Shown here: positions 54,968 to 63,619 of the stretch, in pieces
Position numbering within the stretch: position 1 is the first letter of the stretch
How the letters are laid out: every line of letters begins with the position of its first letter
DNA from: Sphingomonas dokdonensis
GTDB lineage: Bacteria; Pseudomonadota; Alphaproteobacteria; Sphingomonadales; Sphingomonadaceae
Assembly (NCBI RefSeq): GCF_002197685.1
Contig: NZ_NBBI01000004.1
Span: 248,001 to 312,000, forward strand
DNA length: 64,000 nt
Direction of reading: 5' to 3'
Position numbers and translations under genes: made by a program
Notes under the pieces: model-generated
What the model was told of the DNA's origin: nothing
Database searches by the model: none
The model's input: only the letters and a program-made list of their open reading frames with translations

Positions 54968-56044
54968 TCATGCTGCGCTCGCCATCAGGCGGCGTAGGAT
55001 ACCCTCGCGAATGCCGCGATCCGCCACGCCCAGCCGCTCGGCCGGCCACAGGTCGAGGATCGTCTCCAGGATCGCACAGCCCGCCACCACCAGGTCCGCG
55101 CGCTCGCGCCCGATGCACGGCAGCTTTGCCCGATCGGCGATCGACAGATGCGCGAGCCGCTGGCTGATCGCGCGCATCGATGCGGCGGGCGCGATCAGCC
55201 CGTCGACCTGCGCGCGGTCGTAGCGGTCGAGCTCCAGATGCACGCTCGCCAACGTCGTCACCGTGCCCGACGTGCCCAGCAACCGCCGCGGCCCGTCGAA
55301 CTTCGGCAGCCGCGCGGCGAACGGCGCAAAGCTCTCGCGCACCAGGATGCGCATCCGCTCATAGGCCGAGGCCAGCCCCGCCGGTCCTTCGCCACCGCCC
55401 GCACTTTCCGTCAGCGACACCACGCCCCAGGGCGCGGAATGCCAGTCGATCACCGTCGGCACGGTGGTCGACGTGTCGATCAGCACCAGCTCGGTCGAGC
55501 CGCCCCCGATGTCGAAGACGAGCGCCGGCGCATTGCCAGGCTCCAGCAGCACGTGGCAGCCAAGCACGGCCAACCGCGCCTCTTCTTCGGCCGAGATCAC
55601 GTCGAGGTGGATGCCCGTCTCCTGATAGGCGCGTTCGATGAAGGCCGCGCCGTTGCTGGCGCGGCGGCACGCCTCGGTAGCGACCGACCGCGCGAGTGTC
55701 ACGTTGCGCCGCTTCAGCTTGTCGGCGCAGATTCGCAGCGCGCCGATCGTCCGCTCCACCGCCGCGTCGGACAGCTTGCCGCTGGTCGCCAGCCCCTCGC
55801 CCAGCCGCACGATGCGCGAAAAGGCGTCGACCACCGCAAAGCCATCGCCCTGCGGCCGTGCGATCAGCAGCCTGCAATTGTTGGTGCCGAGATCCAGCGC
55901 GGCGTAATGACGCGCGAAATGCTGGCGAAAGGGGGCTTTTTGCGAGCCCTCGCTTGCCGGACGGGCGCGGCGATCGCGCCGGTACGGCAGGTCGGCGTGA
56001 TGATGCGCCACGTGCCGTGATTCTTTCTTCTTTTCTTCCGTCAC
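54968..56044 (-). CDS. Ppx/GppA phosphatase (exopolyphosphatase/pppGpp phosphatase)
   Basis: 358 aa from a GTG at 56044 ([16 protein letters not shown]). ASKHA motifs: [56 protein letters not shown] and [14 protein letters not shown]. It lacks the HD domain of long Ppx, as alphaproteobacterial members often do. The N-terminal 45 residues are basic and His/Arg-rich, and the true start could be downstream near RHYAALDLG. It would hydrolyse polyphosphate or pppGpp. Operon with rlmE. Confidence 0.9.
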   Translation of the reverse strand: MTEEKKKESRHVAHHHADLPYRRDRRARPASEGSQKAPFRQHFARHYAALDLGTNNCRLLIARPQGDGFAVVDAFSRIVRLGEGLATSGKLSDAAVERTIGALRICADKLKRRNVTLARSVATEACRRASNGAAFIERAYQETGIHLDVISAEEEARLAVLGCHVLLEPGNAPALVFDIGGGSTELVLIDTSTTVPTVIDWHSAPWGVVSLTESAGGGEGPAGLASAYERMRILVRESFAPFAARLPKFDGPRRLLGTSGTVTTLASVHLELDRYDRAQVDGLIAPAASMRAISQRLAHLSIADRAKLPCIGRERADLVVAGCAILETILDLWPAERLGVADRGIREGILRRLMASAA

Positions 56045-56191
56045 GGGATGGTCCCGCTCGGTGCTTGAAAGCGAAGCTAGCGTGCGCGGCACCCCTCTGC
56101 AACCCGCCACCGCAAACAGGCGCTTGACCTTCTCAAATCGCGCGATTAGAGCCACCGACCTGTCGCCGCTTCACCGCTGCGACGCGGCTGT

Positions 56192-56265
56192 TGCCCGATC
56201 CTCTAATGGTAAGAGAGCGGACTCTGACTCCGTCAATCAAGGTTCGAGTCCTTGTCGGGCATCCA
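56192..56265 (+). tRNA. tRNA-Gln (anticodon CTG)
   Basis: 74 nt with encoded CCA. Acceptor TGCCCGA / TCGGGCA; anticodon arm GCGGA-CTCTGAC-TCCGT gives CTG; TPsiC arm GGTTCGAGTCC. Confidence 0.96.
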
Positions 56266-56397
56266 GCACCACCACAATCACATCGCTGCCTTTTCAGCAG
56301 CTTGCGTCATCAGCGCAGCTTAGGTTGTGCCGCGGTTAGCCATTGACGCACCCGCCCCGGTGCCGCGATGGCACGGCTTTCGTGATAGTGGCGTACC

Positions 56398-56868
56398 ATG
56401 CTGATCCTCTCCCTTCTTCTCCAGGCCGCTCCGATCGAGGTCACCGGCCCGCGCCCCGGCGCCGCCCAGCCGCCCGCCACCATGGCCTATGAGCCGGCTG
56501 CGTTGCTGATCGCGACCTTCGACGCGGACGGCGACGCGCGCGTCACGCGTGAGGAGATGGAAGACGGTCTCATCGCCGCGTTCAACACCATCGACACGGC
56601 CAAGGCCGGCACGCTCGGCTACCTCGCCTTTGCCGATTGGGCCGAGCGGTTCCTGGGCGATCGCAACGCGCTGCCCAGCCCGTTCGAAGTGGATCGCGAC
56701 GGCGACAATCGCGTATCGCTCCGCGAGCTCCAGACGCGCTTTTCCGAATATTTCACCCGCTACGATCGCGACAAGGACGGGCTCCTCACCCGCGCCGAGC
56801 TCCTGACCATTCGTGCCCGCGTCTTTGGTGACGACGGCCCACCCAAAGACGGAAAGAAGCGGAAGTAA
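56398..56868 (+). CDS. EF-hand calcium-binding protein
   Basis: 156 aa. A short hydrophobic N-terminus (MLILSLLLQAAP) may be a signal or anchor. Three EF-hand loops with acidic DxDxDx patterns: DADGDARVTREE (about 40-51), DRDGDNRVSLRE (about 100-111) and DRDKDGLLTRAE (about 122-133). The tail is basic. Probably a periplasmic calcium sensor or buffer. It is 9 bp upstream of tgt, so it may be co-transcribed. Confidence 0.82.
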   Translation: MLILSLLLQAAPIEVTGPRPGAAQPPATMAYEPAALLIATFDADGDARVTREEMEDGLIAAFNTIDTAKAGTLGYLAFADWAERFLGDRNALPSPFEVDRDGDNRVSLRELQTRFSEYFTRYDRDKDGLLTRAELLTIRARVFGDDGPPKDGKKRK

Positions 56869-56877
56869 GCCCCTCGA

Positions 56878-58014
56878 ATGACCAGTCGTTTCGCCTTCAC
56901 CATCGCCGCCACCGACGGCGCCGCCCGCACCGGCAGCATCGCCATGCAGCGCGGCACCATCCGCACGCCCGCCTTCATGCCCGTCGGCACCGCCGCTACC
57001 GTCAAGGCGATGAAGCCCGCCGACGTGGAGGCTGCCGGCGCGGACATTATCCTCGGCAACACCTACCACCTGATGCTCCGCCCCGGCGCCGAGCGGGTCG
57101 CGCGCCTCGGCGGGCTCCACCGCTTCATGGGCTGGGACAAGCCGATCCTCACCGATTCGGGCGGCTATCAGGTGATGAGCCTGTCGGATCTCACCAAGCG
57201 ATCCGAAGAAGGCATCACCTTCAAATCGCATCTCGACGGCACGCGCCACTTGCTCAGCCCCGAACGCTCGATCGAGATCCAGCGGCTGCTCGGCTCCAAC
57301 ATCATCATGGCGTTCGACGAACTGGTGCCGACCACGTCGACGCGCGAGGTGCAGGCCGCCGCGATGGAGCGCTCGATGCGCTGGGCGAAGCGCTCACGCG
57401 ACGCCTTCGACGGTGGCGGCGACCATGCCGCCAACAACGCCATCTTCGGCATCCAGCAGGGCGCACTCGACGAGGGGTTCCGCAAGGCCAGCGCCGACGC
57501 GCTGATCGACATCGGCTTCGACGGCTATGCCATCGGCGGCCTTGCCGTCGGCGAAGGGCAGGAGGCGATGTTCGGCTGCCTCGATTTCGCCCCCGGCCAA
57601 CTCCCCGCAGACAAGCCACGCTACCTCATGGGCGTCGGCAAGCCCGACGACATCGTCGGCGCGGTCGAGCGCGGCGTCGACATGTTCGATTGCGTGCTGC
57701 CGACGCGCTCCGGCCGCACCGGCCAGGCGTTCACCCGCACCGGCCCAATCAACATCCGCAACGCACGCTTCAACGAGGATCAGGGCCCGCTCGATCCCGA
57801 ATGCACCTGCCCCACCTGCACCACCTGGAGCCGCGCGTACCTGCATCATCTGGTCCGCGCGGGTGAGATCCTCGGCGCGATGCTGATGACCGAGCACAAC
57901 ATCTTCTTCTACGAAATGCTGATGGCCGACCTGCGCGCCGCGATCGCCGAGCGGCGGCTCAAAGCCTTTGCCGATGCGTTCCGGTCGCGATACCAGCGCG
58001 GCAAAGGAGAGTAA
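56878..58014 (+). CDS. tgt: Queuine tRNA-ribosyltransferase
   Basis: 378 aa enzyme that exchanges G34 for preQ1 in tRNAs with GUN anticodons. [26 protein letters not shown], the general-base Asp in [20 protein letters not shown], and the nucleophile Asp in [18 protein letters not shown]. The zinc site CTCPTC with a downstream His in [10 protein letters not shown] is intact. tRNA-His in this window has a GUG anticodon and would be a substrate. Confidence 0.96.
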   Translation: MTSRFAFTIAATDGAARTGSIAMQRGTIRTPAFMPVGTAATVKAMKPADVEAAGADIILGNTYHLMLRPGAERVARLGGLHRFMGWDKPILTDSGGYQVMSLSDLTKRSEEGITFKSHLDGTRHLLSPERSIEIQRLLGSNIIMAFDELVPTTSTREVQAAAMERSMRWAKRSRDAFDGGGDHAANNAIFGIQQGALDEGFRKASADALIDIGFDGYAIGGLAVGEGQEAMFGCLDFAPGQLPADKPRYLMGVGKPDDIVGAVERGVDMFDCVLPTRSGRTGQAFTRTGPINIRNARFNEDQGPLDPECTCPTCTTWSRAYLHHLVRAGEILGAMLMTEHNIFFYEMLMADLRAAIAERRLKAFADAFRSRYQRGKGE

Positions 58015-58016
58015 GC

Positions 58017-58202
58017 GTGTCCGACCAACCCAATGAGATCCTCGCCGCCGCTGCCGCCGCTAAGCAGCACAAGGACGCCGCCAAGGGCGCGGAAAAGGAC
58101 CGCAAGACCCGCGGATGGAACCTCGGCAAGATCGGCCTGGGCGTCGGCATCGGCTCCGCCGCGGTCGCGGCTGCGGTGCTGTTCACGCGAAAGAAGGACT
58201 GA
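58017..58202 (+). CDS. Small single-helix membrane protein
   Basis: 61 aa from GTG 58017, 2 bp after the tgt stop, with AAAGGAGAG about 6 bases upstream. A charged Ala/Lys-rich N-terminal 34 residues is followed by one Gly/Ala transmembrane helix (IGLGVGIGSAAVAAAVLF) and a basic end RKKD. Function unknown. The tight coupling to tgt suggests it is expressed with it. Confidence 0.7.
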   Translation: MSDQPNEILAAAAAAKQHKDAAKGAEKDRKTRGWNLGKIGLGVGIGSAAVAAAVLFTRKKD

Positions 58203-58418
58203 GCGCGCGCATTGTGGTCGCGGCCTGAGGACGCACCACGATCGCCACGCTGTGAACGGCTCAAGGTCGCGCTCGCGCCCAACCCGGCCGTCGCAGCCCT
58301 TGTCGCTCCAAAACCGGCGCGCGCCGCTGGGATCGCACAGCCCGAAGGCGTAGAGTTTCGGACGGCGCGGCGCGACTCCGGCATCTCTGATCGCCCCGCA
58401 TGCTTGAGGGGGCTTTCG

Positions 58419-59426
58419 ATGACTGCGCAATCCCGCATCAGCCATTCCCGCATCGATCCGGCGCGACGGGCGCTCGCGGCGACGATCCTTTCCATCATCG
58501 TCATGGCGCTGGCAGGCTGGGCGGTGCGTACCCCGCTCGCCGCCGCTTATCCGCTCGCCGCTCTGCTGCTGTTCACCTGGATCGCGGCGGATACGCTGAC
58601 GCTCGCCCTGATCGCGCGCGCACCCGGCCGGCGGCCACCAGCGCGCGCCGTGCTCGGGGCGCTTGCCGGCGCCAGTGTTGTAGTCGCGCTCGGCACACCC
58701 GCGCCGCTGCGCGCCGCCCTGATCGAAACACCACTTCTCGCCGCGTCCATGATCGCCTTGATCGTCGCGCATGTCGGCTGGGCGACGCACCGCGCTCGCC
58801 GCGCGCTTCACCGCACCACCGGCAGCGCCGCCGATCGCTGGCAACGCGCGCTGGCCGAGATATTCCCGCCCGCGCTGGTGCGGCTCGCCGCTGCCGAACT
58901 GACCATGCTCCACATGGCGCTGTTCCGCTGGGGTGGGCCGGCGGACGTGCCGGCCGACGCGCGCGCCTTTGGCTATCACAAGCATCTGACGCCGATGTGC
59001 GCGGCGCTGCTGATCCTCTCCGCGATCGAGATCGCGGTCTATCACCTGCTCGTCGGCCATTGGAGCCGCACCGCCGCCATCGTGATGTTCGTGCTGAGCG
59101 ACCTCGGCTTCGTCTATCTGATCGGCCTGGTGAAATCCTTCCGCTTCCGCCCGGTCCTGCTGACGCCCGATGGGGTGCAGGTGCGCGGCGGCCTTCTGAT
59201 CGACCAGGCGGTGCCGCTCGACGCCATCGCCAGCATCGAAATGGGCTTCACCGGCGAGGACATACGCGATCCCATGACGCTCAACGCCGCTTTGCTCGCC
59301 TGGCCCAACGTCCTCCTCCGGCTCAACCGTCCGATCGCACGCACCGCACGATGGCGCACGCGCCGCTACACCGCGATTGCCTTCCGCCTCGACGATCCCG
59401 CGCCGTTCGTCCGGCTCCTGAAGTAG
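58419..59426 (+). CDS. Polytopic membrane protein of unknown function
   Basis: 335 aa. Start at MTAQSRISHSR (58419), after a 216-bp gap without a gene. Roughly seven hydrophobic segments over residues 20-235, with a loop FRWGGPADVPADARAFGYHKH, then a cytoplasmic C-terminal domain (VLLTPDGVQVRGGLLIDQAVPLDAIASIEMG) that looks like a bacterial PH-type domain. I do not recognise the family. No neighbours hint at function. Confidence 0.75.
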   Translation: MTAQSRISHSRIDPARRALAATILSIIVMALAGWAVRTPLAAAYPLAALLLFTWIAADTLTLALIARAPGRRPPARAVLGALAGASVVVALGTPAPLRAALIETPLLAASMIALIVAHVGWATHRARRALHRTTGSAADRWQRALAEIFPPALVRLAAAELTMLHMALFRWGGPADVPADARAFGYHKHLTPMCAALLILSAIEIAVYHLLVGHWSRTAAIVMFVLSDLGFVYLIGLVKSFRFRPVLLTPDGVQVRGGLLIDQAVPLDAIASIEMGFTGEDIRDPMTLNAALLAWPNVLLRLNRPIARTARWRTRRYTAIAFRLDDPAPFVRLLK

Positions 59427-59471
59427 CGGGTGGGACAGAGCGCCGATTGAGCGCTTCCGAGGTATGCGGCC

Positions 59472-59741
59472 CTACGGCCGCGCAGCCGCTCGCATCTCAC
59501 GAATGACGCGTGGAATGCCAATCACCACCATCGCGCCACCCACAACCAGGCACATTATTCTAAAGTAATTTGCGGCGGCACGCGGCACGGGCACCGTGAC
59601 CAAAGGGGACAAGATCAGGCCCGTTGCCACAACCAGTGCAAGCCGCCACCAGTTCGTCTCGAAGCGCCGCGTCAGCCACGGCTCCAGCAACGGCACGGCG
59701 AACAGCAGCGCGATCGCGATCTCGCCCGAGAGGTCGTCCAT
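59472..59741 (-). CDS. Small membrane protein, hypothetical
   Basis: 89 aa with three hydrophobic segments (IAIALLFAVPLLEPWL, LALVVATGLILSPLVTVPV and IMCLVVGGAMVVIGIP). No Shine-Dalgarno is clear and I recognise no family. It is convergent with the preceding gene. It may be real because its hydrophobic pattern is coherent, but this is not certain. Confidence 0.45.
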   Translation of the reverse strand: MDDLSGEIAIALLFAVPLLEPWLTRRFETNWWRLALVVATGLILSPLVTVPVPRAAANYFRIMCLVVGGAMVVIGIPRVIREMRAAARP

Positions 59742-60276
59742 CCAGCTAAGCTACCGCCTGCCCTCGAGATGACAATCACCGCGCCATGGTCCCAGCCGCA
59801 GCCGGACAAGCGAAGTGAGCGCACGCCCATCAAACTATCCGCCGCCCCGGCGAAGGCCAGGGCCCAGTTGCGGAACAAGGCTGGCATGCACGCCAATTAT
59901 TGCGGACGCTTTCGTAACCGGACGGCGGCCTCTGCGAAACGCACGTGAGGCCCTACAGATTGCGTCATCCCGGCCTTGTGCCGGGATCCACTATTCCGCA
60001 AATTCAATCACAAAGAGTTTGCGGCACCGTGGATGCCGGGACTAGCCCGGCATGACGCGACGCGTTTGGCATAGGTCTCGCCGAAGGCGGCACGATATTC
60101 CCAGGTGCCAGGGTCGGTCGGATCTCAACAGCGTGCCGCTAAGGTAGCGCTGATTGAGGCAGTACGCATTTGCGCCGCAATCTCCACGCGACGTCCCGCC
60201 GCAAACAAGCTCAACCGCCCGCACCGATCAGCAGCGACCACCCCCCGCATCGCGAGAGGCAGTCGCCACCCGACGA
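59742..60276. other. Gene-free region with palindromic repeats
   Basis: 535 bp without a supportable gene. It holds the inverted-repeat element at 59963-60057 and, near 59845, the phrase ccccggcgaaggccagggcc, another hairpin-prone motif of the kind dispersed in such genomes. The rest appears non-coding. Confidence 0.5.
59963..60057. repeat. REP/BIME-like inverted repeat pair
   Basis: Arm 1 (59963-59991) starts cgtcatcccggcc and ends ccgggatccac; arm 2 (60029-60057) starts gtggatgccggg and ends cccggcatgacg, its near reverse complement. Each arm also folds alone (cccggc..gccggg type stems). A 37-bp AT-rich spacer separates them. Confidence 0.8.
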
Positions 60277-61476
60277 TCAGCCCACCAGATCCTTGAACGC
60301 CGCATCCTTGTCCGTCCGGATCTCGCCCGGCAGGCCAAGCACGCGCTCGGCGATGATGTTCTTCAGGATCTCGTCGGTACCGCCGGCAATGCGCAGGCCC
60401 GGCGCGCTCATCACCGATGCCTGGAACATGCCCTTGAGCGGCAGCAGCGCCGGATCGTTGATGATCCCATACTGATCCTCCGCCTCGACCGCAGCATTGC
60501 CCAGGTCCTGAAGCACGTTGGCGGCAATGATCTTGCCGATCGAGCTTTCCGGCCCCGGCGTCTGCCCACGACTCAGCGCCGTCATCGTGCGCATCCGCGT
60601 GTTCTTCAGCCCCTCGGACTGGACGTACCAGTCGGCCAGCCGCTGACGGAACGCCGAATCCTTCACCAGCGGGCCGTCCGCCGCGTCGAGGTCCTTGGCC
60701 AGCGCCAGGATCTCCTTCGGACTCGCGCCGCTCGCCCCGCCGACCGCCAGCCGCTCGTTCATCAGCGTGACCAGCGCGACCTTCCAGCCGTCGTCCACCG
60801 CACCCAGCCGCTGCGAATCGGGAATGCGAACGTCGGTGAAATACACCTCGTTGAAGTTCGACCCGCCCGACATCTGGTGGATCGGCCGGATCTCGACGCC
60901 CGGCGATTTCAGGTCGAGCCAGAACATCGTCAGGCCCTTGTGCTTGGGCACGTCCGGATTCGTTCGGACGAGGACAATGCCATAGTCCGAATAATGCGCC
61001 CCGGAGGTCCAAACCTTCTGGCCGTTCACCACCCAATCGTCGCCGTCCCGCACCGCACGGGTGCGGATCGCCGCCACGTCCGAGCCGCCGGCTGGTTCGG
61101 AGAACAGCTGCGACCAGATCTCCTCGCCGCGCAGCGCCGGGCCGACGAAGCGCTTCTTCGTCTCGTCGTTGGCGAACGCCATCACCGTCGGCACGCACAT
61201 GCCAAGACCGATGGTGAAATAGCCGTATTGCACCGGGAACTTTGCCTCTTCCTGGCTGAAAATCACCGACTGGATCGGCGTGCCGCCAGCCCCGCCCCAT
61301 TCCTTGGGCCAGGTGATCTGCGCATAGCCGGCCTCGGCCTTGCGCTTCTGCCACGCCTTGCCGGCCGCCATGTCGTCGGCGTGGTTCTGCGCCTTGTGCT
61401 CGGCGGCGTTCTTTTCCAGCCAGCTGCGCGCGGTGGCGCGATACTCGGCTTCTTCGGGGGAATCGTTGAAGTCCAT
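60277..61476 (-). CDS. Acyl-CoA dehydrogenase
   Basis: 399 aa flavoenzyme of the acyl-CoA dehydrogenase family. N-terminal DFNDSPEEAEYRATARSWLEKN, the FAD/substrate segments EIWSQLFSEPAGGSDVAAIRTRAVRDGDDWVVNGQKVWTSGAHYSDY, and the C-terminal IAGGTDEILKNIIAERVLGLP. It is of the type that pairs with a second, shorter ACAD to make a heterotetramer in steroid or long-chain CoA degradation; the neighbouring ACAD fits. Start MDFNDSPEEA, 20 bp after the upstream gene. Confidence 0.92.
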   Translation of the reverse strand: MDFNDSPEEAEYRATARSWLEKNAAEHKAQNHADDMAAGKAWQKRKAEAGYAQITWPKEWGGAGGTPIQSVIFSQEEAKFPVQYGYFTIGLGMCVPTVMAFANDETKKRFVGPALRGEEIWSQLFSEPAGGSDVAAIRTRAVRDGDDWVVNGQKVWTSGAHYSDYGIVLVRTNPDVPKHKGLTMFWLDLKSPGVEIRPIHQMSGGSNFNEVYFTDVRIPDSQRLGAVDDGWKVALVTLMNERLAVGGASGASPKEILALAKDLDAADGPLVKDSAFRQRLADWYVQSEGLKNTRMRTMTALSRGQTPGPESSIGKIIAANVLQDLGNAAVEAEDQYGIINDPALLPLKGMFQASVMSAPGLRIAGGTDEILKNIIAERVLGLPGEIRTDKDAAFKDLVG

Positions 61477-61496
61477 CTCGCTATCCTCTCAAAAGC

Positions 61497-62594
61497 TCAG
61501 GCGGCGTTCTTCATCTCGAGCTGGCTCACCAGCCGCTCGCGCCACGTCGCCGGCGCACCCGCCACCAGCGAAAGCTGCCGCGAGCGACGATAATAAAGCT
61601 GCGGATCGGCCTCCCAGGTGAAGCCGATGCCGCCGTGCGTCTGGATGTTCTCCTTGGAGGCGAACCAGAACGCCTCGCTCGCCGCGACGCGTGCCGTGGC
61701 CGCCGCCAGCGGCAGCTCGCCCGCATCGGTGTTGAGCGCCCAGGCGCCGTAATAGGCGTTGGAGCGCGCAATCTCGTTCTTGACGTACATGTCGGCCAGC
61801 TTGTGCTTGATCGCCTGATAGCCGCCGATCACCCGGCCGAATGCCTGTCGGTCGAGCGCATAGGCCTTGGCCATCTCCAGGCTCTTGTCGGCGCCGCCGA
61901 CCTGCTCGAACGCCAGCAGGATCGCCGCGCGGTCGAACACCGCCTGCATCGCCGCAATCCCGTCCTCGTCGCCCAGCCGCTCGGCTGGCGCGCCCGAGAA
62001 GGTGAGCTTCGCCGCCGACCGCGTCGGATCGAGCGTCGTCAGCACCTCGGCCGACACGCCCTCGCCCTTCTCGACCAGGTACAGCCCGTCCTTCGCCAGC
62101 ACGACGATCAGGTCGGCGACATCGCCGTCGGTCACCGGGATCTTCTCGCCAGACAATTTTCCGCCCGCCACCGTCGTGCCGATCGAGCGCGCCGTCACCG
62201 GCCCCTTGCCCTCGGCCGTCGCAAAGGCGCCGATCACCTCGCCGGCTGCGATCTTCGGCAGCCACTTCGCCTTCTGCTCCTGCGAGCCGAACTTCATCAG
62301 CGCCTCGGCGACGAAATAGACGGTCGAGGCGAACGGGATCGGCGCGCACGCACGGCCCAGCTCCTCCGCCAGCGCGCACAGCTCGACATGGCCGAGCCCC
62401 AGCCCGCCGAACTCCTCGGGGATCGCCGCGCCCAGCCAGCCCTGCTCGGCGACGCCCTTCCACAGCGCCTCGTCATAGGCACGGTCGTCATGGTCGAGCA
62501 CGCCGCGTACCACCTTGGCGTCGCACTTCGCGGCGAGGAACTTGCGCGCCTCGTCCTTCAGCATCTTCTGGTCGTCGGAATAATCGAAGTTCAC
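61497..62594 (-). CDS. Acyl-CoA dehydrogenase, partner subunit
   Basis: 365 aa from a GTG at 62594 (MNFDYSDDQKMLKDEARKF) with GGGAGA 6 bases upstream. Contains GWLGAAIPEEFGGLGLGHVELCALAEELGRA, a shorter middle domain, KAYALDRQAFGRVIGGYQAIKHKLADMYV and THGGIGFTWEADPQLYYRRS. The middle-domain FAD loop is degenerate compared with its neighbour, as in heteromeric FadE-type pairs. Its promoter-proximal side contains a palindromic repeat. Confidence 0.9.
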   Translation of the reverse strand: MNFDYSDDQKMLKDEARKFLAAKCDAKVVRGVLDHDDRAYDEALWKGVAEQGWLGAAIPEEFGGLGLGHVELCALAEELGRACAPIPFASTVYFVAEALMKFGSQEQKAKWLPKIAAGEVIGAFATAEGKGPVTARSIGTTVAGGKLSGEKIPVTDGDVADLIVVLAKDGLYLVEKGEGVSAEVLTTLDPTRSAAKLTFSGAPAERLGDEDGIAAMQAVFDRAAILLAFEQVGGADKSLEMAKAYALDRQAFGRVIGGYQAIKHKLADMYVKNEIARSNAYYGAWALNTDAGELPLAAATARVAASEAFWFASKENIQTHGGIGFTWEADPQLYYRRSRQLSLVAGAPATWRERLVSQLEMKNAA

Positions 62595-62599
62595 AACAA

Positions 62600-62706
62600 A
62601 TCTCCCTCTCCCCTTCAGGGGAGAGGGTCGGGGAGAGGGGCTGTCATAAGCCGCCTTTCCCTGCCCCTCTCCCCAGCCCTCTCCCCGCAAGCGGGGAGAG
62701 GGAGTT
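62600..62706. repeat. Dispersed-type palindromic repeat inside the operon
   Basis: Two arms in inverted orientation (ctccctctccccttcagggg... and ...ccccgcaagcggggagaggg), each itself a hairpin of ctccccNNNNggggag form, with a 20-bp centre. It fills almost the whole SDR to ACAD gap on the transcribed strand, so it would form a large mRNA hairpin between the two coding regions. Confidence 0.8.
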
Positions 62707-62708
62707 TA

Positions 62709-63497
62709 TCACCGCGGCTGCATCCGGATCGCGCCGTCGAGCCGCACGTCCTCGCCGTTGAAATAACCGTTGCGCAGCATCTCAACCGCCAGCGCGGCAT
62801 ATTCCTCCGCGGCGCCGAGCCGCTTGGGGAACGGCACCATGGCCGACAGCGCGGCCTTCACCTGCGGCTTCGCACGCGCCAGCAGCGGCGTGTCGAAGAT
62901 GCCCGGCAGGATCGTGTTGCACCGCACGCCTTCGCTCGACAGGTCGCGCGCGACGTTCAGCGTCATGCCGATCACGCCGGCCTTGGCGGAGGCATAGGCG
63001 ACCTGCCCCATCTGCCCTTCCTCGCCCGCCACGCTGGCGGTGTTGACGATCGCGCCGCGATCCCCGTCCTCGGTCGGGTCCAGCGTCATCATGCCCGCAA
63101 CCGATCCGACGATGCAGCGGAACGAACCGACGAGGTTCAGCTCCAGCGTCTTTTGGAAATTCTCGATCGGATACGGAACGATCGATCCATCCTCCTTCGA
63201 CCGCGCGACCGTCTTGTTCGGCCCGCCAAAGCCGCCGCCGGCGCAATTCACCAGCGCGCGCTCCTGCCCGTTGGCGGCGCGCGCCTTGGCGAAGCCGGCA
63301 TCCACCGACGCCTGATCCATCACGTCGACTTCGCAGAACACCGCGCCGATCTCCTCGGCGACGCCCGGCCCGATCTCGGCATTCTTGTCGAACAGGGCGA
63401 CCTTCACGCCATGCGCGCGCAGCGCCTTGGCGGTGGCCAGCCCCAGCCCCGAGGCACCCCCGGTGATAACCGCAGCAATATCCGGTCCGAGCTTCAC
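62709..63497 (-). CDS. SDR-family 3-hydroxyacyl-CoA dehydrogenase (HSD17B10-like)
   Basis: 262 aa. NAD-binding TGGASGLGLATAKAL, FDKN for the NAD(H) preference, NCAGGG, catalytic Ser in NTASVAG, and YASAKAG (YxxxK). The insert GGPNKTVARSKEDGSIVPYPIENFQKTLELNLVG is characteristic of type II 3-hydroxyacyl-CoA dehydrogenases. It would oxidise the 3-hydroxyacyl-CoA made by the divergent hydratase. First gene of SDR-ACAD-ACAD. Confidence 0.9.
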   Translation of the reverse strand: MKLGPDIAAVITGGASGLGLATAKALRAHGVKVALFDKNAEIGPGVAEEIGAVFCEVDVMDQASVDAGFAKARAANGQERALVNCAGGGFGGPNKTVARSKEDGSIVPYPIENFQKTLELNLVGSFRCIVGSVAGMMTLDPTEDGDRGAIVNTASVAGEEGQMGQVAYASAKAGVIGMTLNVARDLSSEGVRCNTILPGIFDTPLLARAKPQVKAALSAMVPFPKRLGAAEEYAALAVEMLRNGYFNGEDVRLDGAIRMQPR

Positions 63498-63552
63498 GCC
63501 CCTCTCCCCTACATCCTTGGCGGCAACCCCATCGGTTGTCCGCGATTGCAGG

Positions 63553-63566
63553 ATAACTTTAGTTAT
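63553..63566. promoter_or_regulatory. Palindromic operator candidate ATAACT-tt-AGTTAT
   Basis: Perfect 6-bp inverted repeat with a 2-bp centre in the 122-bp divergent gap between the SDR and enoyl-CoA hydratase genes, in otherwise GC-rich DNA. Typical in size for a TetR- or MarR-type repressor responding to acyl-CoA. No regulator gene is in the window. Confidence 0.5.
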
Positions 63567-63619
63567 GTAGGATGCGCCGTCAACAGATCAGTGCAACATG
63601 CACCAAGGGGAGAGGCACC

